From the NCBI GenBank assembly GCA_003244205.1, contig QHBW01000068.1:41840-81372 (forward strand): a stretch of 39,533 bases of DNA, in the 5' to 3' direction. This document shows positions 19,508 to 27,187 of the stretch, in pieces (positions within the stretch are counted from its first letter, which is position 1; each line of letters starts with the position of its first letter). The notes under the pieces are model-generated. The model had not been told where the DNA came from. It made no database searches and saw only the letters and a program-made list of their open reading frames with translations. The stretch is from Solirubrobacterales bacterium. Lineage in GTDB: Bacteria > Actinomycetota > Thermoleophilia > Solirubrobacterales > Solirubrobacteraceae. The translations under genes and the position numbers were made by a program.

Positions 19508-20246
19508 GGGCAACGGTCACCTTAGTCGCCGATCCCCCAGCGCCGCAACGGGCGTGCTTGTGGGGGGCGGGCTGATAGGAGCAGCGCTGCTCGCGCATGC
19601 GCTGCCGGCGCTGGCGCAGCCGTGGACGCCGCTGCGGCGGCCGCTTGGTGTGGAGGACCGGACGCCGCTTGCTGACAGCGTCGCTCTGACGTTCGACGAC
19701 GGCCCCCACCCGCACGCCACGCCAGCAGTGCTGGAGCTGCTCGCCGAAGCCGGCGCCAGCGCCACGTTCTTTCTTGTTGGCGAACAGGTGCGCAGGTTCC
19801 CCGCGCTCGCGCAAGAGATCGCCGCCGCTGGGCACGAAGTGGCGCTGCACTGCGATCGCCACCGCAACCTGCTGCGGGTTGGGCCGCGCGCTACGCGGGT
19901 CGATCTCGAACGCGCGCTTGAAGCGATCGCCGACGCCAGCGGTGTGGCCCCGCGGCTCTACCGCCCGCCCTACGGTGTGTTCAACGCTGCCGCGTTGATC
20001 GAGGCGCGCCGCCGCGGCTGGCAACCGCAGCTGTGGACCCGCTGGGGGCGCGACTGGGAGGCGCGCGCGCGGCCGGAGCAGATCGTCGCGCGGCTGACCG
20101 AGGGTGTCACGGAAGGCGACGTGCTGGTGCTCCACGACGCGGATTGGTACGCGGCGCCGGAGTCCTGGCGGCGCACGCTCGGGGCACTGCCAGGGGTGCT
20201 TGAGGCGATCGCGGCCGCGGGGCTGCGGTGCGCGGCCGTGCGGTAA
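19506..20246 (+). CDS. Polysaccharide deacetylase (NodB/CE4 family), membrane-anchored or secreted
   Basis: A 246-residue CE4 enzyme that removes N- or O-acetyl groups from an envelope polysaccharide. An N-terminal hydrophobic segment (VLVGGGLIGAALLAHALPALA, ~18-38, shown here only to mark the signal or anchor) is followed by the catalytic motifs VALTFDDGPHPHATP (Asp pair), the metal-binding HCDRHRNL stretch, a RPPYGVF motif, a DW-type motif and VLVLHDADW. The first metal motif is His-Cys-Asp-x-His rather than the usual HxxxH with Ser. ATG 19506 has AGGAG 10 nt upstream; GTG 19554 is an alternative. The protein resembles the degenerate tail of the glycosyltransferase two genes away. Confidence 0.88.
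   Translation: MGNGHLSRRSPSAATGVLVGGGLIGAALLAHALPALAQPWTPLRRPLGVEDRTPLADSVALTFDDGPHPHATPAVLELLAEAGASATFFLVGEQVRRFPALAQEIAAAGHEVALHCDRHRNLLRVGPRATRVDLERALEAIADASGVAPRLYRPPYGVFNAAALIEARRRGWQPQLWTRWGRDWEARARPEQIVARLTEGVTEGDVLVLHDADWYAAPESWRRTLGALPGVLEAIAAAGLRCAAVR
19519..19524 (-). promoter_or_regulatory. -10 element of DMT permease gene
   Basis: TAAGGT on the minus strand, 11 nt before ATG 19507, inside the opposing deacetylase coding sequence. Confidence 0.4.
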
Positions 20247-20281
20247 GGGGCTGGGGGGCTGCGGTGCGCGGCCGTGCCGTA
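20219..20281 (+). repeat. 27-bp direct duplication across the deacetylase stop codon
   Basis: The bases 20219-20245, including the last codons and most of the stop, recur at 20255-20281 with one change, 36 bp apart. It is a local duplication at the 3' end of the gene. The rest of the 189-nt gap to 20435 holds only a short AT-richer patch near 20355-20390 and the next promoter. Confidence 0.8.
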
Positions 20282-20418
20282 GCCCCGGGGACGTCGCGAG
20301 CCTGTGGCGCGCGCGGGACGCCGGCGGCCGCGGGAGCCCCCCTAGGTCCGGGTCCCGATCATTGGTAGGTCGACATATTGGCCCTAACGATGAGCGCACT
20401 CCGCCGGCGCTCGTCGAT

Positions 20419-20424
20419 TAGGCT
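20419..20424 (+). promoter_or_regulatory. -10 element of crotonase gene
   Basis: TAGGCT, 11 nt before ATG 20436; no Shine-Dalgarno sequence. Confidence 0.4.
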
Positions 20425-20435
20425 CTCTGCCGCCG

Positions 20436-21227
20436 ATGCCCGACGAAGCCGTCCTCACCGAGTCCGACGAAGCCGTCCTCACCGAGCGCCGCGACGGCGT
20501 CCTCGTCGTCACGCTCAATCGTCCCGAAGCACGCAACGCCGTCAACCTCGCGCTCGCCCAGGGCGTGGCCGCCGCGCTCGACGAACTCGACAGCGACGAC
20601 GGCTTGCGCGCCGGGATCATCACCGGCGCGGGTGGCTACTTCTGTGCCGGCATGGACCTGAAGGCGTTCGTCGCCGGCGAGCGCCCGTGGGTCGAGGGCC
20701 GCGGCTTCGCGGGGATCGTCGAGCACCCAGCGGGCAAGCCTCTGATCGCTGCGATCGAGGGGTTCGCCGTCGCCGGCGGATTCGAGATCGCGCTCGCCTG
20801 CGACCTGATCGTCGCGGCCCGCGGCGCGCGGCTGGGCATCCCGGAGGTCAAGCGCTCGCTGGTGGCGGCGGGCGGCGCGCTGCTGCGGCTCCCGCGCCGG
20901 ATTCCCTACCACGTCGCGATGGAGCTGGCGCTTACCGGCGACCCCGTCGACGCCGCCCGCGGCTACGAGCTCGGGGTCGTCAACCGCCTGACCGACACAG
21001 GCGAGGCGCTCGACGGCGCGCTCGATCTAGCCGCGACGATCGCGCGCAACGGCCCGCTCGCGGTCGACGCCGCCAAGAGCATCCTGGTCGCGCAGTCCGA
21101 CTGGAGCGAGCAGGAGTTCTGGTCTCGCCAGGGGGAGATCGCCGGACCGGTGATGGCCTCCGAGGACGCCCGCGAGGGCTCGGTCGCGTTTGCCGAGAAG
21201 CGCGACCCTGTGTGGAAGGGACGCTGA
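20436..21227 (+). CDS. Enoyl-CoA hydratase/isomerase (crotonase family)
   Basis: A 263-residue crotonase-fold enzyme, probably hydrating 2-enoyl-CoA in beta-oxidation or a related acyl-CoA route. The CoA-binding and oxyanion-hole motifs are GAGGYFCAGMDLKAF and GFAVAGGFEIALACDL. Glu117 and Glu137 (IPEVKRS) occupy the positions of Glu144 and Glu164 of rat mitochondrial enoyl-CoA hydratase, with the same 20-residue spacing, which supports true hydratase activity. Residues 3-18 contain a perfect 8-residue duplication, DEAVLTES/DEAVLTER, encoded by a 22-bp direct repeat. ATG 20436 is the first plausible start. Confidence 0.92.
   Translation: MPDEAVLTESDEAVLTERRDGVLVVTLNRPEARNAVNLALAQGVAAALDELDSDDGLRAGIITGAGGYFCAGMDLKAFVAGERPWVEGRGFAGIVEHPAGKPLIAAIEGFAVAGGFEIALACDLIVAARGARLGIPEVKRSLVAAGGALLRLPRRIPYHVAMELALTGDPVDAARGYELGVVNRLTDTGEALDGALDLAATIARNGPLAVDAAKSILVAQSDWSEQEFWSRQGEIAGPVMASEDAREGSVAFAEKRDPVWKGR
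20441..20486 (+). repeat. 22-bp direct repeat in the 5' end of the crotonase gene
   Basis: Bases 20441-20462 recur exactly at 20465-20486 (period 24). The frame is kept, duplicating eight residues before the conserved fold. Confidence 0.9.
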
Positions 21228-21532
21228 GCATCCGCGCGCCTCGCCGCGCGCTCCGGAGCCTGCCCCGAAGCGTGCTGACAGCAGTCGCGCTCGTGGCGGT
21301 GGTCGTGGCCGGCTGCGGGACGACGGTGATCGAATCCAGCAAAGCCACCAGCCTCCTGCGCACGACCGCGCAAGGCTTCGGCGCGAGCGCCCAATCGATC
21401 TCCTGCCCCTCCGGCGTCGAGGCCAAAGCCGGCAAGACGTACACGTGCACCGCCACGATCAACGGACAGAAGCGAACGGTGAACCTGCGCATCACCAACA
21501 GCAGCGGGTTCGTCGAGGTCACGAACCCCTAG
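21212..21532 (+). CDS. DUF4333-type lipoprotein
   Basis: A small exported protein of about 106 residues. A basic N-terminal stretch (RAPRRALRSLPRS), a hydrophobic core and the lipobox VAGC give a lipoprotein signal peptide with Cys at about residue 35. The mature part has the DUF4333 pattern: a helix, SISCPSGVEAKAGKTYTCTA with two Cys likely to form a disulfide, and a final beta strand. Its function is unknown; it is probably a cell-surface protein. The start is uncertain: GTG 21212 overlaps the crotonase gene by 16 nt and keeps the charged region, while GTG 21272 would leave only the hydrophobic core. Confidence 0.75.
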   Translation: MEGTLSIRAPRRALRSLPRSVLTAVALVAVVVAGCGTTVIESSKATSLLRTTAQGFGASAQSISCPSGVEAKAGKTYTCTATINGQKRTVNLRITNSSGFVEVTNP

Positions 21533-21573
21533 CGATCCGGCCCGGCCGGCCTCGATCACCAGCCAGCCAGGCC

Positions 21574-21996
21574 CTAGCGCTCACCCCACAGCGTCGCCAG
21601 CAGTCGCCGCGCGCCCCCGTGGTCGCGATGCTCGCAGAGGTAGATCCCCTGCCACGTGCCGAGCGCGAGCCGTCCCGCAGTCACCGGCAGCGACAGCGAC
21701 GGACCGAGCAGCGCCGCCTTGATGTGCGCGGGCATGTCTTCATCGCCCTCGAGCGTGTGTGTCCAATAGGGCGCGCCTTCGGGCACGGCCCGGTTGAACC
21801 AGCGCTCGAAGTCGACGCGCACATCCGCTGACGCGTTCTCGTTCACCGCCAGGCTCGCCGACGTGTGCAGCAGGAACAGATGACAAAGCCCAACCCGCAG
21901 CTCGCCGAGCTCCGGCAGCGCCTCGACCACCTCCGAAGTCACGAGATGAAACCCGCGCGGCCGAGCCGCCAACCCGATCTCGCGCTGAAGCCACAT
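21574..21996 (-). CDS. yjbQ: YjbQ/UPF0047 family protein (secondary thiamine-phosphate synthase-like)
   Basis: A 140-residue protein of the UPF0047 family, beginning MWLQREIGLAARPRGFHL as the family usually does. Conserved features are the HLFLLHTSASLAVNEN segment, an acidic ADVRVDFE helix, and a C-terminal GTWQGIYLCEHRDHGG stretch with His and Asp residues forming the presumed metal site. E. coli YjbQ shows weak thiamine phosphate synthase activity; the physiological role is not settled. The open frame extends to GTG 22029, but homology favours ATG 21996. It lies 37 nt after the Kgd stop and is probably co-transcribed with it. Confidence 0.9.
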   Translation of the reverse strand: MWLQREIGLAARPRGFHLVTSEVVEALPELGELRVGLCHLFLLHTSASLAVNENASADVRVDFERWFNRAVPEGAPYWTHTLEGDEDMPAHIKAALLGPSLSLPVTAGRLALGTWQGIYLCEHRDHGGARRLLATLWGER

Positions 21997-22033
21997 AAAA
22001 GGCCACGCGCGGGAGCGCGCAGCGTTCACACCG

Positions 22034-25000
22034 CTAGCGCTCGCCCGGCGTCTTCTTCGGATACTGTGAGACCGGATCAGTCACGTCCAGCGCTGTGCGA
22101 ATGATTCGGCTCTGCTCCTGCACGTGCGCCGCCGGATAGCCCTCGCCCGGCGAGCCGCGCTCCGGCCGGCCGATGTAGCCGAAGTCCAACTCGTCGGAGA
22201 GGATCTGCATCAGGCGCGGGAACATGTGTGCGCGCGCGCCCATGTTGCGCGGCTCCTCCTGCACCCACACGACCTCCCGCAACGCAGGGAAGCGGCCGAT
22301 CAGCTCGAGCACCTGTCCCTCGGGGAAGGGATACAGCAGCTCGATGCGCCCGACGGCGATGGCCTCGTTGTTCTCGCGGTCCGCGTGGCCGACGATGTCG
22401 TAGTAGATCTTGCCGGTGCACAGAAGCAGCCGGGTGACCTTCGCCTCGTCGACGCGTGGCTCGCCGAGAACGGGGAAGAATCGCGTCTCTGACAAGTGCT
22501 CCAGGCGGTTGGTCGCCTGGGGCAGGCGCAGCAGGCTCTTCGGGGTCATGATGATCAGCGGGCGCTGCTTGGCGATGCGTGCCTGGCGGCGGATCAGATG
22601 GAAGTACTGCGCCGGGGTCGTCAGGTTGGCGACGCGGATGTTGCCCTCGGCGGCGAGCTGGAGGAAGCGCTCGAGCCGCGCCGAGGAGTGCTCGGGCCCC
22701 GACCCTTCGTAGCCGTGGGGGAGTAATAGGGTGAGACGGGAGCTCTGCCCCCACTTCGCCAGCCCCGAGACGATGAACTGGTCGATGATCACCTGAGCGG
22801 CATTGGCGAAGTCGCCGAACTGCGCCTCCCAGAGCACGAGCGTCTCCGGCGCCTCCTGGCTGTAGCCGTACTCGAAGCCCAGGCACGCGATCTCCGACAG
22901 TGGCGAGTTGTGCAGCTCCATCGTCGAGCGGGCTCCAGGAAGGCTCTGCATCGGACACACGCGTTGCCCGGTGCGCGCATCGTGGAGCACCATGTGACGC
23001 TGGGAGAACGTCCCCCGCTCGGAGTCCTGGCCGGTCAGCCGGATCGGCGTCCCCTCGGTCAGCAGCGAGGCGAAAGCGAGCGCCTCGGCGTGCGACCAGT
23101 CGATCCCTCCGTCGGCGCCGACTGCCTGGCGGCGGCGCTCGAGCTGCTTGACCAGCTTGGGGTGAACGGTGAAGCCCTCGGGGACGCGCAGCAGCTCATC
23201 GTTGAGCTCCTGCAGGCGTTCGGCTGGGACGGCTGTGGTGACATCGGGCGACGGCGTGCGGTCGAGCTGGTACTCGCCGGTGGTCTGCTCCTCTGTCTCC
23301 TCCTCGCTGAGCTCGGCGATCCGGTCCTTGAGCTCGGTGTGCGCTGCGGACAGCTCCTGCCAGGCCTGCTCGAGCTGCGCTTCGACGTCTTCGGAGGTGA
23401 CCACGCCCTGCTCGATCAAGCGCGCCGCATAGAGCTCGCGCACGCGCGGGTGCGACTTGATCGCGGCATACATCTCGGGCTGCGTGTAGGCGGGCTCGTC
23501 GGCTTCGTTGTGGCCGAAACGGCGGTAGCCGATCAGGTCGATCAGCACGTCGTGCCCGAATTGTTGACGGAAGGCGAAGGCGAGGCGCACGGCGTAGATG
23601 CAGGCGGCGACGTCGTCGGCGTTGACATGGATGATCGGCACGTCGAAGCCCTTGGCGAGGTCGGACGCCCAGCGCGTGGAGCGTGCCTCCTCGGGATCGG
23701 TGGTGAAACCGACCTGGTTGTTGGTTATGAGGTGAAGCGTGCCGCCGACCTGATAGCCGTCGAGTCCCTGCAGGTTCAGTGACTCCGCGACGACGCCCTG
23801 CGCCGGGAAGGAAGCATCGCCATGCATCACGATCGGGAAGGCGCCGTTGTGATCGGCGTGGGGGTGGGGACCCTGGCGCGACGTCTGCGCGGCGCGCGTC
23901 GCGCCCTCGACGACGGCGTGGACGAACTCGAGGTGACTGGGATTGGACTCCAGGCGCACGAGCACCGATCCGCCGTCGGCGAGCGGGTAGGAGCCCTCGG
24001 CGCCGTGGTGATACTTGACATCGCCTGTGCCGCCCTGCGGGATCGTGGTGACGGCCTCCAACGACGATGCCCCCTCGAACTCGGCGAAGATCGTCTGAGG
24101 CGGTCGCCCGAGGTTGTGGGCGAGCACGTTGAGGCGACCCCGGTGCGCCATCCCCATCACGACCTCGCGCGCCCCCGTGCCGGCCGCGAGCTGGATCATC
24201 TCGTCGAGCATCGGCACGGTCATGTCGAGCCCTTCCAGGGAGAACTGCTTCTGGCCCAGGTAGGCCTTGTGCATGAAGCGCTCGAGCGAGTCGACCTCGA
24301 TCAGCCGCGCGAGCAGGGCGCGCTGCTCCTCGGGCGACATCGGCGTGCGGTAGGCGCCTGACTCGATCTTCTCGCGCAGCCAGGTGCGCTGGCGGTGCGA
24401 GGCGATGTGCTCGATCTCGTACGCGATCGTCCCGCAGTAGGTCTCGCGCAGGTGCGGCAGCGCATCGGCAAGCGTCTCGCCCGGCACGCGACAGCGCAGG
24501 ATGCGGGTGGGGATGCGACCCATCAGCTCGTCGGTCAGGCCGAGGGGCTCGGGGTCGAGCGCGGGGTCGCCCTCGGGCGCGGTGCCGAGCGGGTCGAGGC
24601 GGGCGGCGAGGTGGCCATGCATGCGGTGGGCCTTCAACAGCGAGGTCGCGGCCTGGACGGCCTGCATCAACTCCTCGTCGGGGATCCCCGGCGCCTGGTC
24701 GGCGGCAGCAGGGGCACCCGCCGCAGCGGCCGGCAGCCCCGCGGGGCGTGGCGCCGCGGGCGCTTGGCCCAGCAGCACGCCGAGCGATCCGAAGACCGAC
24801 TCGTAGAAGCCCTCCTCGCCCCCCAGCAGCGCCTCGATGCGCGCAAGGAAGCGCCCCGACTCGGCGCCCTGGATGATGCGGTGGTCATACGTCGAGGTCA
24901 TCGTCATGACCTTCTCGGCCCCGATCGCGGCGCCGACGCCGTCGAGACCGACCGGATAGGCGATCGAGCCCGTCGCAACGATCGTCCCCTGGCCCGTCAT

Positions 25001-26056
25001 CAGACGCGGTACAGAGGCGACTGTGCCGAGCCCGCCGGGGTTGGTGAGCGAGATGTTGGCTCCGGTCAGATCGTCGGCGATCAGCGTGTTGGTGCGGGCC
25101 TTCTCGACGAGCGCGTCGTAGGCGGCGACGAAATCGGTGAACGCAAGCGCGCCCGCGTCGCGGATCACCGGGACCATCAAGGTGCGCGTCCCGTCCTGCT
25201 TCTCGACGTCGACAGCGAGACCGAGGTTGACCTGGCCGTCGTCGACACGGACCGGCTTGCCCTCGAGCTCGAGGAAGTGGTGGGCCATAACCGGGATCTC
25301 GCTGGCGGCACGAGCGATCGCGTAGGCGATCAGGTGCGTGAAGGAGACGCGTCGTCCCGCTGCCTTGAGCTGCTTGCGCCTGCCATCGAGGACCGTGACG
25401 GTGAGTGTGCGAAACGACGTCGCGGTGGGGATCTGCCGGCTCTCGTCCATGTAGCGCGCGAGCACGGCCGCGGCGCCGCGGATCGGCTGGGCACCCGCGG
25501 GGGCGGCCTCGGCGGCCGCAGCGCCGTTGTCACGCGGGCGTTGCGTCGCCGGGGTCGCGCCACCGTTGTGCACGTGATCGAGGACGTCGGCCTTGGATAC
25601 GCGCCCGCGCGCGCCCGTGCCGGTGACGGCGGCGATGTCGACGTCGTGGGCGGCGGCCGCGCGCCGAGCGACGGGGGAGGCATTGGCGTCACCGCTGGCG
25701 GCGGGCGCATCAGCAGTACCGCCGGTGGTTGGGCTGGAAGAAGAAGGCTTCGGCGCCGCGGCGGCGCCATCGCCCGGGCGCTCCGAGGCGGGCGCGGCGC
25801 CGTCGGTGGGCGCGATCTCCGCCAGCAGCGACCCCACCTCGACAACGTCGCCCTCGGCGGCGTGGATCTTCAGCAGCGTCCCCGCGAGCGGTGCCGGGAC
25901 CTCGGCGTCGACCTTGTCGGTCGAGATCTCGACGATCGTCTCGTCGGCGGCGACGCTGTCGCCCTCCTGCTTGTGCCACTCGAGCACCGTGCCCTCGCTC
26001 ACCGACTCGCCCATCTGCGGCATGAGGACCTGGATACTGGTGGTCTGTACCGCCAT
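22034..26056 (-). CDS. kgd: 2-oxoglutarate dehydrogenase E2-E1 fusion (Kgd/OdhA type) with its own lipoyl domain
   Basis: A 1340-residue polypeptide combining the first two activities of the 2-oxoglutarate dehydrogenase complex. Domains in order: lipoyl domain 8-83 with acceptor Lys48 in TDKVD; Ala/Pro linker; peripheral subunit-binding domain 127-163 (ASPVARRAAAAHDVD); E2 succinyltransferase core ~190-410 with STYDHRIIQGAESG (His392); Ala/Pro linker to ~460; thiamine-diphosphate E1 domain ~465-1340, with MGMAHRGRLNVL, HGDASFPAQGVV and GYRRFGHNEADEP. Canonical mycobacterial and corynebacterial Kgd/OdhA (about 1220-1230 residues) start with the E2 core and lack the lipoyl and binding domains. 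Here they are retained, so the chain could supply its own swinging arm. Start ATG 26056 is fixed by the lipoyl domain. Confidence 0.96.
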   Translation of the reverse strand: MAVQTTSIQVLMPQMGESVSEGTVLEWHKQEGDSVAADETIVEISTDKVDAEVPAPLAGTLLKIHAAEGDVVEVGSLLAEIAPTDGAAPASERPGDGAAAAPKPSSSSPTTGGTADAPAASGDANASPVARRAAAAHDVDIAAVTGTGARGRVSKADVLDHVHNGGATPATQRPRDNGAAAAEAAPAGAQPIRGAAAVLARYMDESRQIPTATSFRTLTVTVLDGRRKQLKAAGRRVSFTHLIAYAIARAASEIPVMAHHFLELEGKPVRVDDGQVNLGLAVDVEKQDGTRTLMVPVIRDAGALAFTDFVAAYDALVEKARTNTLIADDLTGANISLTNPGGLGTVASVPRLMTGQGTIVATGSIAYPVGLDGVGAAIGAEKVMTMTSTYDHRIIQGAESGRFLARIEALLGGEEGFYESVFGSLGVLLGQAPAAPRPAGLPAAAAGAPAAADQAPGIPDEELMQAVQAATSLLKAHRMHGHLAARLDPLGTAPEGDPALDPEPLGLTDELMGRIPTRILRCRVPGETLADALPHLRETYCGTIAYEIEHIASHRQRTWLREKIESGAYRTPMSPEEQRALLARLIEVDSLERFMHKAYLGQKQFSLEGLDMTVPMLDEMIQLAAGTGAREVVMGMAHRGRLNVLAHNLGRPPQTIFAEFEGASSLEAVTTIPQGGTGDVKYHHGAEGSYPLADGGSVLVRLESNPSHLEFVHAVVEGATRAAQTSRQGPHPHADHNGAFPIVMHGDASFPAQGVVAESLNLQGLDGYQVGGTLHLITNNQVGFTTDPEEARSTRWASDLAKGFDVPIIHVNADDVAACIYAVRLAFAFRQQFGHDVLIDLIGYRRFGHNEADEPAYTQPEMYAAIKSHPRVRELYAARLIEQGVVTSEDVEAQLEQAWQELSAAHTELKDRIAELSEEETEEQTTGEYQLDRTPSPDVTTAVPAERLQELNDELLRVPEGFTVHPKLVKQLERRRQAVGADGGIDWSHAEALAFASLLTEGTPIRLTGQDSERGTFSQRHMVLHDARTGQRVCPMQSLPGARSTMELHNSPLSEIACLGFEYGYSQEAPETLVLWEAQFGDFANAAQVIIDQFIVSGLAKWGQSSRLTLLLPHGYEGSGPEHSSARLERFLQLAAEGNIRVANLTTPAQYFHLIRRQARIAKQRPLIIMTPKSLLRLPQATNRLEHLSETRFFPVLGEPRVDEAKVTRLLLCTGKIYYDIVGHADRENNEAIAVGRIELLYPFPEGQVLELIGRFPALREVVWVQEEPRNMGARAHMFPRLMQILSDELDFGYIGRPERGSPGEGYPAAHVQEQSRIIRTALDVTDPVSQYPKKTPGER

Positions 26057-26136
26057 CGTTTCGGTGATCCACCCTAGCGCAGCGATTCCGCTGCACCCGC
26101 CGGCCGCCGGGCAGCTTGCGGGCGCCTAACGCACGG

Positions 26137-26472
26137 CTAACCGGCGAGCGCGCTCGGTCGTGGGGGCGCGGGGTCGCCTGCGCTGGGTGGCGCCCCCCAG
26201 CCGTGGCGGCGCGCTAGCACGAAGCCGGCGCTGCCGACGTAAGGGCCCAGACCGCCGATGACCGCGACGAGGACGGCGAGCCAGAAGGGAATCGTCCGCC
26301 TGCGAACGGCGAGCAGCGAGAGACACGAGAGGCTGATCCACATCAGTCCGTGGCTGAGCCCAAGGATGAACGTCGCCGGCTCGGCGCTGCCCGCCGCCCA
26401 CACCGCGAGCAGGCCAGTGAAGACCGTGGAGTTGGTGAACGACAGCGCGCGCAGAAAGCCGAAGGAGGTCAA
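26137..26472 (-). CDS. Small DUF3817-like membrane protein
   Basis: A 111-residue protein with three hydrophobic segments (residues ~12-30, 35-57 and 64-85) and a Pro-rich tail. The LGLSHGLMWISLSCLSLL stretch resembles the His-Gly segment of DUF3817 membrane proteins, a family with no known activity. The start is a TTG whose last two bases form part of the upstream Nudix stop (TTGA, 3-nt shared), with GGTCAACG upstream and no ATG available before the conserved part, so translation is coupled to the Nudix gene. Confidence 0.72.
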   Translation of the reverse strand: MTSFGFLRALSFTNSTVFTGLLAVWAAGSAEPATFILGLSHGLMWISLSCLSLLAVRRRTIPFWLAVLVAVIGGLGPYVGSAGFVLARRHGWGAPPSAGDPAPPRPSALAG

Positions 26473-27119
26473 CGCGCCGCCAGCATCGTCGCCATCCGCC
26501 GCAGCGGCTCGTCGGCCTCCTCGGGCCAGCGATCCACGTCGGCGGGCCACCAGGCGAACTCGTCGTGCTCGGCGTCGGGTACGACCTCGGCGCCAGCGGG
26601 CAGCCAGGCGACGCCGACCAGGATCACGAGCGTGCTGGGAAGACGTGCGAGCGCGACGACGTCGAGGCGCTCCGCGCTCACCGACCACTCTTCGGCGAGC
26701 TCGCGCGTGAGCGTGTGCGCTGGGTTCTCGCCCACCTCGACCGAGCCGCCGGCGCCCAGCGCCCAGCGTCCGGCCCACGACGCCAGCCAGGCGGCCCGCC
26801 TGCCGGCGAGCCAGCGCCCGTCGGCGGCGCGCGCGACGCACAGCACCGAGAGGCTGTCGGCCGTGTCATCGACGAGGCGCAGCGACCAGCGCGAGGGCTG
26901 CAGCTCGAGGCTGAGGCGGTCCGGTCCCGACTCATATCCGGCGAGCCGAGCGCTGAGACCATCGTGGCTCGGCGACCCGCGCTCGCGCAGCTCCGCCACC
27001 GCCGCGTCGGCGGCGCGGTCGATCTCACCGGCGGGCTCGAACTTCTGTGCAAGCCACGTCGTCTGCACCTGGTCGGCCGACCAGGGGCCGAGCGCCAGGA
27101 TCTCCGGACGGGCGGGCAT
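26469..27119 (-). CDS. Nudix hydrolase
   Basis: A 216-residue protein with a C-terminal Nudix domain (~90-205). The Nudix box reads GSVEVGENPAHTLTRELAEEWSV, given here as two parts: GSVEVGE and RELAEEWSV, separated by seven residues. It fits Gx5Ex7REUxEExGU except that Ser replaces the penultimate Gly. The Glu residues that bind magnesium are present, so hydrolysis of a nucleoside diphosphate derivative is likely. The N-terminal ~85 residues are Ala/Asp/Arg-rich and not recognised. A TAGCCT hexamer lies 7 nt before ATG 27119. The substrate is unknown. Confidence 0.85.
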   Translation of the reverse strand: MPARPEILALGPWSADQVQTTWLAQKFEPAGEIDRAADAAVAELRERGSPSHDGLSARLAGYESGPDRLSLELQPSRWSLRLVDDTADSLSVLCVARAADGRWLAGRRAAWLASWAGRWALGAGGSVEVGENPAHTLTRELAEEWSVSAERLDVVALARLPSTLVILVGVAWLPAGAEVVPDAEHDEFAWWPADVDRWPEEADEPLRRMATMLAAR

Positions 27120-27126
27120 TCAAACA

Positions 27127-27132
27127 AGGCTA
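27127..27132 (-). promoter_or_regulatory. -10 element of Nudix gene
   Basis: TAGCCT on the minus strand, 7 nt before ATG 27119. Confidence 0.5.
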
Positions 27133-27175
27133 ACGCGCGCCGTCGGGCCGCTGGGCGCGCCGCGAGGCGGCGCCA

Positions 27176-27181
27176 TACACT
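27176..27181 (+). promoter_or_regulatory. -10 element of AGPS-like gene
   Basis: TACACT, 6 nt before GTG 27188; leaderless start likely. Confidence 0.5.
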
Positions 27182-27187
27182 CGCGCC

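Noticed and set aside
20355-20390. AT-richer patch with two ATTGG elements before the crotonase gene as an operator
   Set aside because: Only a 6-bp GTCGAC palindrome is symmetric; too weak to call.
21533-21573. Possible bidirectional terminator between the lipoprotein and yjbQ genes
   Set aside because: Only short GGCC self-complementarity is present, with no stable stem followed by T residues.
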